Shown piece after piece: positions 1 to 9,921 of a stretch of 64,000 nucleotides of DNA. The DNA lies in the NCBI GenBank assembly GCA_033807775.1, contig CM066317.1:16503370-16567369 (forward strand). The letters run 5' to 3'. The notes beneath the pieces were generated by a model. The model saw only the letters and a list, made by a program, of their open reading frames with translations, ran no database searches and was not told the origin of the DNA. Within the stretch, counting starts at the first letter, position 1, and every line of letters begins with the position of its first letter. This DNA is from Saussurea involucrata (Eukaryota; Streptophyta; Magnoliopsida; Asterales; Asteraceae). Position numbers and translations under genes: made by a program.

Positions 1-1681
1 CCTTTTGAAGTATTTATTGTTGTAAATATTGTAAAACACCTACAATTGGAATTTTTGGGAAAATTTGGAAGATAAATCATAAATGAAAATGTGTTGATGA
101 TTTATTTTATAAATGGGGTCTATTTGTTATGAAAATGCATTTTTGCGTATATCTTTGAAATATGCATATAATACGTTATGAGACGATTTTGAAATGTAAC
201 GGTGTGAGTTCCTTGGAAAAGAGGGTTGTCCTAACCAAACGTCTTGTTTTGGCTTTTCATGGATTTGAAATATTTATTGGCAAAAGTGTGTGTTGCTACG
301 TTTAATCTCATTTTATGACTTTTCATTAATTATCTTTTGAGTCAGTTGAGCTTATGGCTCGGTATTGGATTTTGTTAAGTCTTGAGGACAATTGTCCAGT
401 TTTGATATCTCAAAGTCGAGTTTTGATCATGATTTACGTTATTGGGGAATTGCATGTTTTGAATGCACTTGTTTATTTCATTTGGGGTCGTGTAATGTTT
501 TAGACCTTATTAGCTATGGATCCGTAGGCACTTGAGATTTACGTTCATTGGAGAGAAGCTAGTTTCTCTTTTGTAGCACGGAATAGGCATCGGGTTCCAT
601 GGTAAGTAAGGCGTGGGCCTATATGGTCGGGCGTCGTCCCATGGGCAGTAGGTGTAATTCCATATGTTCTTGGCACGGGATAGGCATCGGGTTCCATGGT
701 AAGTAAGGTGTGGACCTATATGGTCGGGCAGCGTCCCATGGGTAGTAAGGTGTAATCCCAAACGTGCTTGTTTTGTGGATTTGGAGTGACCCAATGTATA
801 GACCTGGAGTGGTTGAAATTGGGGGCTCCCAAGTCTCGCGGGAAATAGATCTGGAGTGATTGAGCTCAGTTTACGAGAGTAATCCACGTGTTTGTTTTGT
901 TGCATAGTAGGTGACCCACTTTCGTGTTCCGTTACGTGCAATGTAAACGAGACTCCCCCGTCACTGAAAGGTGTTGCTTTGGGTATTTGTTTTTATCCAT
1001 GTTTTCGGTGACGTATCATATTTATATGAATTGTTTTCCACGTTATGTGAGTTATGGGTTATGTTTTATCCATGTTTGGGATGTTTGGAATAATAACGAT
1101 TTATTTATGAATTCAATCGTTTTGGAAATCAAATGCTGTTTCACTTTTCATGTTGGTTTTGGGATGAGTCCATTTTGAGAAATCATGTTATACTAAAGCT
1201 TCTAGTACGAGATTTGCGTGTGTTAGAAAAATGGGTGATTTGCATCTAAAGTAAATTCTTTTGAACTCACGACTTAAATTGTACCACTCCCGTTTTATGA
1301 ATTATATGGTCATGATAAAACTCTTGAACTCACTAGGCGTTAGCCTAACCTTTCTTATTTGTTGGCATGTGTAACACGTTTCAGGTTGGGAATAGCTTTA
1401 GCTACACTGTGGACTGATGAGTGCTAGTAGGGTGCACGAGAAGTGATTTGCTTAAGTAAAGTCTTTCGCACTGATTGGGATTAGCAAATTGTAATTTTGT
1501 TAAGTAACACCCGACTTTATTTGGTCACCTAGTATGATTTGAATTATTAATTGTGAGAGGTATTATGTTTATCTTGAGGTAATTTCAAGAATGGCTTGTA
1601 GGAGGAATTTTATTCCTTAAGTGATTATTATGTTTATCGAAATTTTATTTAATTGCTCTTCCCAAATTCGAGGGTGTTACA
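1..1681 (+). mobile_element. Tekay-type LTR, 3' part (solo LTR or element end)
   Basis: The left window edge cuts this LTR. It ends in GTGTTACA at 1681. A block at 1324-1346 (CTCACTAGGCGTTAGCCTAA) matches the 'ctcactag..taacc' box found near the 3' end of the other Tekay LTRs here (about 3542, 8066, 40085, 47100). The reverse complement of its first 60 bases and of its last 100 bases is recognisable at 58900-58960 and 50189-50290, so it belongs with the minus-strand LTR there. No primer-binding site follows, so it is either a solo LTR or the 3' LTR of an element starting outside the window. The apparent 143-codon reverse ORF inside it is produced by a tandem duplication. Confidence 0.75.
576..769 (+). 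repeat. 97-bp tandem duplication inside LTR
   Basis: Two adjacent units with a 97-bp period begin with GCACGG at 576 and 673. Both contain the segment TAGGCATCGGGTTCCATGG, then a 'ggcctatatggtcggg' variant and 'gtcccatggg'. The copies differ at about ten sites. Confidence 0.85.
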
Positions 1682-1747
1682 ATTCTAAACCTTATCCAAT
1701 CTGAGAAGAGAACAACCTCGTCCCCTGTGCATCTGCCAAGTGCCATA
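1682..1747. mobile_element. short flank between two Tekay insertions, probable hAT piece
   Basis: These 66 bases lie between the end of the LTR at 1681 and the start of the next LTR at 1748. They are continuous with 8352 onward once the intervening element is removed (target duplication CCATA/CCATC). No motif of its own identifies it; assignment to the hAT element rests on position only. Confidence 0.4.
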
Positions 1748-1835
1748 TGTAACAACCGTGTTCGTAATTTGAATAAATGAAAGTTTCGTGGTGCAAAGTG
1801 TGAAAAGAGGAAAAGTTGGTGTGTTTGTGGGATAG

Positions 1836-1843
1836 TATATAAG
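1836..1843 (+). promoter_or_regulatory. LTR TATA box
   Basis: TATATAAG about 90 bp into the LTR, followed at short distance by AAACCCTA. The same pair recurs in the 3' LTR at 6398-6405. This would place the transcript start near LTR position 120, giving a short U3 and a very long R-U5. Confidence 0.6.
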
Positions 1844-2381
1844 GGTGTAAAACCCTAGGAATTTTAATTATCTCAGGAAAATGTGTGTGCGGCTAGGTGC
1901 GATTGTGGGTGCAAATCAAAGAGCTCAAATCAATCCACCTTCTTCAAATTTGGGTGCGTGTGGAATCGTTCGGAAAGGTAATCATTAATCCTTGATTGGT
2001 ATTATTATTGCTATCTTGAGTCTAGAATGCTAGGGTTTTGAGTTTTGTTTTCACCAGGAAGATTTGGAAATGGAGTCTGGATGTTTCTTCTAATCTAAGT
2101 AGAGAATCGGAGGTTTTAGCTAAATTAATCGGCTAATGGTAATGACTCCTTAATCCTGGTAATTATCATTAAAATTGGTACTGTGTGGAATGGTTAATTT
2201 AATCGTGTAATTCGATAAGGAAAACCCAGATGTTTCCCGGAGTCGAGAGATCCGGAATATTTTTCTTAGGATCCGGTATTGGTTGAGGAGATCCGATATT
2301 TTTATTGATTTGAATTCCGGTTTTGGGCTGTCAATTTGGATCCGGAATTCATTTTAAACAAGTTCCGGTATGTATTATGCA

Positions 2382-2484
2382 CAAAGCAGTCCCAGAATTG
2401 GACCATAAACAAAGTCCCGGAATTGGACCATAAACAAAGTCCCGGAGTTGGGCTATAAACAAAGTCCCGGAGTTGGGCCTTACA
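2382..2484 (+). repeat. 25-bp tandem array, four units
   Basis: Units of the form CAAAGTCCCGGAATTGGACC plus ATAAA repeat from 2410, 2435 and 2460, with a degenerate 28-bp first unit at 2382. The 3' LTR has only three units (6942-7019). Confidence 0.88.
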
Positions 2485-3825
2485 ACATGAGATCCGGTAA
2501 TGTAAAGAGAAAGGCCTGGAACTGTTTTTTTTAGAGAAACCGGAAGTGGGCTTGCTAATTAATGAACCTGGGCCACGATCCGGTATTGAATAAATAAAAA
2601 GGATCCGGTATGATTCAATCAGATCCGGAATTCATTTTCATTTCTTGGGACATGGTAGAGTCCATTGTTAGGGGGCTTAAGTAATCCCTATCCAGAATTG
2701 TTGGTAAGTGGAATCCGGTACATAATTATTTAATTGGGTCCGATATAATTTATTTTGGGCCCGATATAATTTATTTAATTGGGCTCCGGTATAGTTTAAT
2801 TAATAGGACGCCAGTAGTTTATTTATTTGGGTCCTAGTATGGTTTTTAAACGAGTTCCGGTAATATTTGAAAGTGGGATCCGGAAATTAGTGTGTGGGCC
2901 GATTGTATCCGGAACCCGGTTATTTTAGGCTAAGACCTTTCAAGGTAGTGAAAGTTTATTAAAATCCAGTGCGTCTTACCTGGTATGTGTGTGGGATTAA
3001 ATTGTAGGTGCGAGTAGAGACGATTGGTGCGAATAAGAATTTCTAATCAGGACTCCAGGTGAGTCTTTCTAAACCTAAATTTTATACAAGTGTATTTGAT
3101 GGTTATTATCCAACTGTGCGCTTTTCAACTGTTTTTATTTCAAAGCAAATAATAAGTGTGTGGCATGGTTATTATCAAACTGTGTGCTTTTCAACTGCTT
3201 CTATTTCAAAGCGAAGATTAATTGTGTGATAATATGTGTGATTTAAATGTGTGTGACCATGCTCTGGCTTTGGTGTGAAATGGGGGTGTGTCCCATAATA
3301 GTTATATATGAATTTGTTTCATATATGGGCGGTGTGTGCCCTATTGCGCTGTAATGGTGTGTGTGACTATAGCGTGTGTGTGCTATATTGCGCTGTCATG
3401 GTGTGTGTGACTATAGCATATGCCAGTAGCATGTGTCATTGTGTGCATAATATTTAAGTGTGCTTGTTATGATTTGTATAAACTCTTTCATAACTGATTT
3501 ATAAATTGCAATATTTTTGGTGTGACTTGGTGCGGAGGGAACTCACTAGACCTCATGGTCTAACCCTCGCTTTTCAAAACTAAAACCTTTTTCAGGTAAG
3601 CAGGTAGTCGAAAGCTTGCTTAGAAGTTGGCAAGGCGTGAGACAGAGGTTGCATATAGAAGGATTAGAAGACTTCCCTTGTTACATAGTTATGTTCTCAG
3701 CTGTAGTTAGGGTTATTTCCGCAAACACAGTCTGTAATTATGATAGTGCGATTATGTTGAGCCGTTTTGGTGTTATGAATTAAAGAGGTAGCTTCTGACT
3801 TGTATTTTCGGTTTGGGTTGTTACA

Positions 3826-6080
3826 TTTGGTATCAGAGCTCTAGTTTAAAGGATTTAGGTGACCAGATGGGCCTAAACTTAAACTGTAGAGTAGGAGGAC
3901 ACAACTGAGATATAGGAAGCCTTTAGGAAAGACCTTAACCACTAAGAATTTAGGACGATGGTAGTGAAGACTCTCCTGTAAGGTAAATTCAAATCACATC
4001 TGGCCAATGTCATTATGAATTTACAGGTGCATGGGTGTGCTTGATTACCGTTGTTCTGATTTTGGTAGTGTGGTGAATTGAGTGTGGAGAATAATAGTAG
4101 TGTGTGGAGTATGGTGATCAGTGTGTGGAGAGTATCAGTAGTGTGTACAGTTTTAACCTTGTCATGATGGCAACGGTTTAGTGTGTTGTGCAGATTATTC
4201 TTGGTGTGATTGATGACTCTATCTAGAAGGGTATTGTTTGAATGGGTGGGGTGAGTGCCCGTATGAAGTAGAATCTTTAGGATTATTCAAGGAAATAGTT
4301 GGTTGGAGGTGAACTCCTAATCCCTGATGGGTCTTTATTCTGGGAGTTCCCGATGTCGGTGGATTGAGATCCTGAGAGTTTCAAATCAAGGATAGGATAA
4401 TAGAGATGTGTTTTCTTACTCTCTAGTTAGTGGAAGAGTGACAAGGGTGGTTGAGAAACGATAGATGTATGGATTGGTAACACTAGTGTTGGTTAACCTA
4501 TTAGGGGTTGAAGTGAAGTCGTATATTTTGCAAGTCAGTAGTCAAGTGGTAACTGAGAGGTTGGAGCATACAAGTGTGTGGGGCAGCACCGGTACCAAGG
4601 TTGTTGCAATTATGAGAAACCGGATGGTTTGGTCGGAAGTAGGGCACCGGTGTTGAGATGTTGTGAATGTCAATGGTTGACCTAGCTAGAGAGAATAACC
4701 TTTAATGTAAAGTGAGTCATGCATTGTATTTTCAACTAAATTACCTAAGTCCTTCATGTGATAGTGAGGATTGAACCTCTAGTGGGTGGGGTTATGTGGA
4801 TAAGTTGTTGGTAACTTATACTTAGTGAGCATCCGAGACATGGTGGAGAGGAGTTGCTGGGAGGTTAAGTAGTGGACTAGTGTTGATATGGGATTGCTAA
4901 TAATTTGTTCGAATATGGAAAAATTATGTGTGGAGATGTATGGACGTCTAAGTGGCGTGTGATATTGTTATACGAGAATAAAAGAATGGGGTGGCAGTTG
5001 GTGACTAGCTAGGAAGGAAATCGTGTGCTCTCAGTTTGGTTAGTTTATGATGTTCGTAGTAGATACGAAATCTTTAGGAATGTTTAGCTAACCCTTGTAT
5101 GTGAAGGAAATGCAAAGGAGTGGGTTAATATCATCTGAGAAATGAGAAGTGTGTGGTCGCTTCGAGCATTGAGTGTATTTCGGATTGATTTGGTCGAATT
5201 CTCATATGAGATGTGGTGAAACTGATGGTTAGGCATAGTAACCGTTGAAATTGTGTGTATGAAGTGGTCAATGTTGGATAAGAAATGCTACATACTAGCC
5301 TGAGGTAATTGGGACGGTAGGTTGGAATAAGTGAGTAAGCGAGAAGTAGAAAGTGTGGCAAGTGGCACGGAAAGTGGGAAGCAATGTTTTCAGAACGTCA
5401 CCGTCGGGTGCATGAACTTCTAGTGGGAGTGTGAGAGAGAGGACTGGTGTGTATGTGATTGGTTTAGTCGTTGAGGAAAACTAGCATGGGTGATTGGCCA
5501 AGAGTGTGCGCTTTCTAGTGAGCCGCTCTTTGGAAATGTGTTTTATATTTGAGAAGGAAGTGGAAGAAATTAGTCGAATGTAGTGCTCGGGGTGAAGGAC
5601 CATTGGATTAGACTTGGTAGTAGTATGGGAGTGACATTGCGGTAAAAGCGTGTGAATTGATTGTTATCAATGGATTGTGATCAGTATAATTAATGTGAGA
5701 AGGTGTTATCTGCCTAAGACGTATTTTGTGATAGGAAAGTGATTGTAGAATTGTGTGTGATCTGTTGAGCAGAATCTTAACTGCGGGTTAAGGTGATATT
5801 TAAGGTTGATCTGGTGATCAGTTGGTGAATTGAGCATCGTTATTCGATTTAGGGATTCCTGTTATTTGGACGTTAACTTCGGTAGAATCCGTTCTCTTAA
5901 GAAGGTGGAGTTGTGTGTGAAATCCTTAATTTGAAGCGTTTTAAAACGTGAGCCTAGATGTGTGGATGATATTGATTCGGCTGGCCTGAGGCGTTTTCCT
6001 TGTTACGCGAATTTTCTGGGGTAAGAGTTGTAGTTAACCGAAAGTGGAAAAAATTGTTGGTGTACGCCCTAGTGTTGAAG
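3826..6080 (+). other. internal region of LARD-like element without usable ORF
   Basis: A primer site TTTGGTATCAGAGC lies at 3826-3839, complementary to the initiator-Met tRNA 3' end (core TGGTATCAGAGC at 3828-3839). The next 200 bases resemble the Tekay leader at 40403-40640. The rest is T/G-rich with 'gtgtgtgg' and 'gagtgtgg' stretches and many stops. The longest forward ORF is 63 codons (4465-4656) and matches nothing I know. Confidence 0.8.
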
Positions 6081-6084
6081 GGTT

Positions 6085-6270
6085 ACGCACAGTGGGGGTT
6101 CATTCAACATTTCCCGTGTCGAATATTAGGAAGTGCTTGACGGGGGAGCATGATCGTATTGTTGGAAGACATTCGTGAGGATGAAAGTTGGATTATGTGG
6201 GGGAACAGTTGGCGATTATAGATCGCAAGATTAGAGAGTTGAGGAACCGTTTTCCTCGATTGTTCGAAGA
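6085..6270 (+). pseudogene. relic of Tekay integrase C-terminus and chromodomain
   Basis: Forward translation gives VHSTFPVSNIRKCL, the hallmark at the end of chromovirus integrases just before the chromodomain. After a frame break come EDIREDE and KLDYVGEQLAIIDRKIREL. The complete Tekay element has the equivalent at about 45500-45650 (IHNAFYVSNLRKCL, then VDEKLNYVEEPEAIVDHKV). The upstream pol is gone and the relic has stops, so it is not functional. It shows that this coding-poor element derives from a chromovirus by internal loss. Confidence 0.8.
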
Positions 6271-6272
6271 TG

Positions 6273-6309
6273 GAATTCCGGGGACGGAATTCTTTTGAGG
6301 GGAGGATGA
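6273..6309 (+). promoter_or_regulatory. hairpin plus polypurine tract before 3' LTR
   Basis: GAATTCCG at 6273-6280 and CGGAATTC at 6285-6292 form a perfect 8-bp inverted repeat. It is followed by TTTT and the purine run GAGGGGAGGATGA (6297-6309) next to the 3' LTR. The complete Tekay element has the same arrangement at 45761-45796. Confidence 0.8.
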
Positions 6310-8351
6310 TGTAACAACCGTGTTCTTAATTTGAATAAATGAAAGTTTCGTGGTGCAAAGTGTGAAAAGAGGAAAAGTTGGTGTGTTTGTGGGATAGTAT
6401 ATAAGGGTGTAAAACCCTAGGAATTTTAATTATCTCAGGAGAATGTGTGCGGCTAGGTGCGATGGTGGGTGCAAATCAAGGAGCTCAAATCAATCCACCT
6501 TCTTCAAATTTGGGTACGTGTGGAATCGTTCAGAAAGGTAATCATTAATCCTTGATTGGTATTATTATTGCTATCTTGAGTCTAGAATGCTAGGGTTTTG
6601 AGTTTTGTTTTCACCAGGAAGATTTGGAAATGGAGTCTGGATGTTTCTTCTAATCTAAGTAGAGAATCGGAGGTTTTAGCTAAATTAATCGGCTAATAGT
6701 AATGACTCCTTAATCCTGGTAATTATCATTAAAATTGGTACTGTGTGGAATGGTTAATTTAATCGTGTAATTCGATAAGGAAAACCCAGATGTTTCCCGG
6801 AGTCGAGAGATCCGGAATATTTTTCTTAGGATCCGGTATTGGTTGAGGAGATCCGGTATTATTATTGATTTGAATTCCGGTTTTGGGCTGTCAATTTGGA
6901 TCCAAAATTCATTTTAAACAAGTTCCGGTATGTATTATGCACAAAGCAGTCCCAGAATTGGACCATAAACAAAGTCCCGGAGTTGGGCTATAAACAAAGT
7001 CCCGGAGATGGGCCTTACAACATGAGATCCGGTAATGTAAAGAGAAAGGCCGGAACTGTTTTTTTAGAGAAACCGGAAGTGGGGTTGCTAATTAATAAAC
7101 CTGGGCCGGTATAGAATAAATAAAAATAATCTGGTATGATTCAATCAGATCCGGAATTCATTTTCATTTCTTGGGCCACGGTAGAGTCCATTGTTAGGGG
7201 GCTTAAGTAATCCCTATCCAGAATTGTTGGTAAGTGGAATCCGATACATAGTTATTTAATTGGGTCCGATATAATTTATTTTGGACCCGATATAATTTAT
7301 TTAATTGGGCTCCGGTATAGTTTAATTAATAGGGCGCCGGTAGTTTATTTATTTGGGTCCTAGTATGGTTTTTAAACGAGTTCCGGTAATATTTGAAAGT
7401 GGGATCCGGAAATTAGTGTGTGGGCCGATTGTATCCGGGACCCGGTTATTTTAGGCTAAGACCTTTCAAGGTAGTGAAAATTTATTAACATCCAGTGCGT
7501 CTTACCTGGTATGTGTGTGGGGTTAAATTGTAGGTGCGAGTAGAGACGATTGGTGCGAGTAAGAATTTCTAATCAGGACTCCAGGTGAGTCTTTCTAAAC
7601 CTAAATTTTATACAAGTGTGTTTGATGGTTATTATCCAACTGTGCGCTTTTCAACTGTTTTTATTTCAAAGAAAATAATAAGTGTGTGGCATGGTTATTA
7701 TCAAACTGTGTGCTTTTCAACTGCTTATATTTCAAAGCGAAGATTAATTGTGTGATAATATGTGTGATTTAAATGTGTGTGACCATGCTCTGGCTTTGGT
7801 GTGAAATGGGGGTGTGTCCCATACTAGTTATATATGAATTTGTTTCATATATGGGCGGTGTGTGCCCTATTGCGCTGTCTTGGTGTGTGTGACTATAGCG
7901 TGTGTGTGCTCTATTGCACTGTCACGGTGTGTGTGACTATAGCATATGTCAGTAGCATGTGTCATTGTGTGCATAATATTTAAGTGTGCTTATTATGATT
8001 TGTATAAACTCTTTCATAATTGATTTATAAATTGCGTATTTTTGGTGTGACTTGGTGTGGAGGGAACTCACTAGACCTCATGGTCTAACCCTCGCTTTTC
8101 AAAACTAAAACTTTTTTCAGGTAAGCAGGTAGTCGAAAGCTTGCTTATAAGTTGGCAAGGTGTGAGACGGAGGTTGCATATAGAAGGATTAGAAGACTTC
8201 CCTTGTTATATAGTTATGTTCTCAGCTGTAGTTAGGGTTATTTCCGCAAACCTAGTCTGTAATTGTGATAGTGCGACTATGTTGAGCCGTTTTTGGTGTT
8301 ATGAATTAAAGAGGTAGCTTCTGACTTTTATTTTTGGTTTGGGTTGTTACA
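6310..8351 (+). repeat. 3' LTR of LARD-like element
   Basis: 2042 bp, starting TGTAACAACC and ending GTTACA. TATATAAG lies at 6398-6405 and a three-unit 25-bp array at 6942-7019. Followed by CCATC, the probable target duplication. Confidence 0.92.
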
Positions 8352-8848
8352 CCATCTGCCCATCTTCTGATCTCAGCCGACAACCAACGTTCCGGTCGCT
8401 ACTGTCAGCGTCTCATCCGGTCACCGGTTGTGTGGCTGCCGCTAGCGTCTCCTCTGGTTCTCATGGTTCACAAGCAGATCCACTTGCCACTTGAATAAGT
8501 TGGAGTTCCTCTATCTCAAAAGTTTTATGTTCTAACTTTTAACTTTTAAACTTTTAATTTTTATATCAAATTTCAATCTCAAAGTTTTAAATTTTTAATG
8601 GAAGAGCAATAACCCAATCCTCCAAATACAAGTAGAGTTCCATTGATTATAACTTCATCTTCTTCAAATAATCCTCCAACATCAACAACCCCTAAATCAC
8701 AGGTTTGTTTTCATTTTATTTAACTTTTAAATTTAAATTTTAAAATACCATTGTCAATTGCTTATTTGCTTCATTTTGCTTGTTTGAATTTGTTTGATTA
8801 GGCATTAGCTTTAGCTATTTATTAATTTATGATAAGTTTAATTGTGCA
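8352..8848 (+). mobile_element. hAT element, left internal part (non-coding)
   Basis: AT-rich sequence with TTTTAA runs and no ORF. It ends in GTGCA (8844-8848), which reappears at 37035-37039 on the far side of the Tat element, so this stretch was joined to the hAT transposase region before the Tat insertion. A possible splice donor (CACAG then GTTTG, about 8700) and T-rich sequence fit a 5' untranslated exon plus intron of the transposase gene. No hAT terminal repeat is visible at the left. Confidence 0.55.
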
Positions 8849-9558
8849 TGTTAATGCCAAAAATCATCCAGAAAGATAACTTAAGGTTGATTGTGGAGCT
8901 TAACAACTAAAGATAGAAATAGTTCGACAAAGCAATTAAGGCGAAGGCAAATAAAACGTAAATGAGACGCAAGATTTTGGTGACTCGGGAAAAACCTCAA
9001 CGAGGAAAAAAACCCGCGGACGACTGTGGATGTCGTCGCTGCACTATTGTCGCCAATCAGGGGCGATGTCCTTATGTTTCAGGTGTCGAGGGTACAATGG
9101 TTACAATACAAGTGAAAGAAAGACTTTAAATGTAAAGTAAACAGGTGTATCGAATGTAAAAACAAGTGCGTCGTGTATAAAAGTTGTGCGTCGTGCGTCG
9201 TAATCGTGCGTCGAGAGCGATCATTCGAGAGAGAGTTCTTTGCTTCAAATGCTTTCGCTGTGTGATTGTTCTTGAAATCAGATGTCCGCAAATGAGGTTG
9301 GGATCTTTGTATTTATAGTCTTCGTAGCTTTGAATGACCTTTATGAATGTAAGAGTAACGGATGCTGGGATTAATGCTCGTGATTAACCTTGTCGGTTAC
9401 GTCCGTTGGCCATTAATGGTGTTGACCCTGCATTAAACATGAAGATCATAACAGTTGTTATACGTTAGTCGGTCGAGATCGTGAGGCTTCTTACGACGGT
9501 CGAGTGTCGTGAGTAACTTTCTGGTCGAGGTCGAGACTGGTGAAATTTTACCCAAACA
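8849..9558 (-). repeat. 3' LTR of minus-strand Tat element
   Basis: 710 bp. On the minus strand it starts TGTTTGGGTAAAATTTC (9558 downward) and ends GGCATTAACA (8849). The 'cgccaatcaggggcgatgtcc' block at 9050-9070 and the 'acctcaacgagg' block match, in reverse, the plus-strand Tat LTRs at 25910-26000 and 60200-60300. The polypurine tract for the 3' LTR (minus strand AATTTTGGGGGCAA) is at 9561-9574. Confidence 0.9.
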
Positions 9559-9921
9559 GTTTGCCCCCAAAATTTAAAATGAAAAGGCAATTTCAAACTT
9601 TGAATTTTGAATTTTTGTCAGAAGAAAATCTTTAAAAATCCTCGTCCAATGGAATGTCAAGGGACGTGACACGTGTCGAAAGTCGTTAGTTTTGGAAACT
9701 GAATCGGTTCGATTTGAACTATGGAAGTTAAGAAGGGGATAAGATCGTGACGCCATGCTGATGTGCGATCATGCCTAACAGCTGTAAACGCCAGGTGTCG
9801 ACGATCTGTCGAGTTTTCGAAAAGATTCGGCCACATGTCGATCATCGAGTGACTCGACCTGACACGATCAATTGCATAAATAACGATCAAGCGCCTTATC
9901 AATTGCATAAATAACGATCGA

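Larger units (their letters stand above)
1748..3825 (+). repeat. 5' LTR of LARD-like element
   Basis: 2078 bp, TG...CA ends. A TATA box sits at 1836-1843. It is followed by a telo-box-like AAACCCTA (1851-1858), a CCGG-rich central part (2230-2930) and GTGTGTGAC-type repeats (3200-3430). It differs from the 3' LTR mainly by small indels and point changes, including one extra 25-bp repeat unit. Confidence 0.92.
1748..8351 (+). mobile_element. non-autonomous Tekay-derived LTR element (LARD-like)
   Basis: Two near-identical LTRs of about 2.05 kb (1748-3825 and 6310-8351) start TGTAACAACC and end TTGTTACA. They flank a 2.5-kb internal region with a tRNA-iMet-type primer site and a polypurine tract but no gag or pol ORF. 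Flanking target duplications are CCATA and CCATC, one mismatch. The leader after the primer site (3828-4040) resembles that of the complete Tekay element at 40403-40640, and a relic of the integrase C-terminus and chromodomain remains near the 3' end. It is a large retrotransposon derivative mobilised, if ever, by a Tekay relative. Confidence 0.88.

Noticed and set aside
510..941. 143-codon reverse ORF
   Set aside because: It lies in an LTR and arises from a 97-bp tandem duplication; no start context, no homologous protein and no conservation expected.
1851..1858. Telomere-like AAACCCTA as a telomeric insertion
   Set aside because: Single unit close to the TATA box in both LTRs, so at most a telo-box promoter element.
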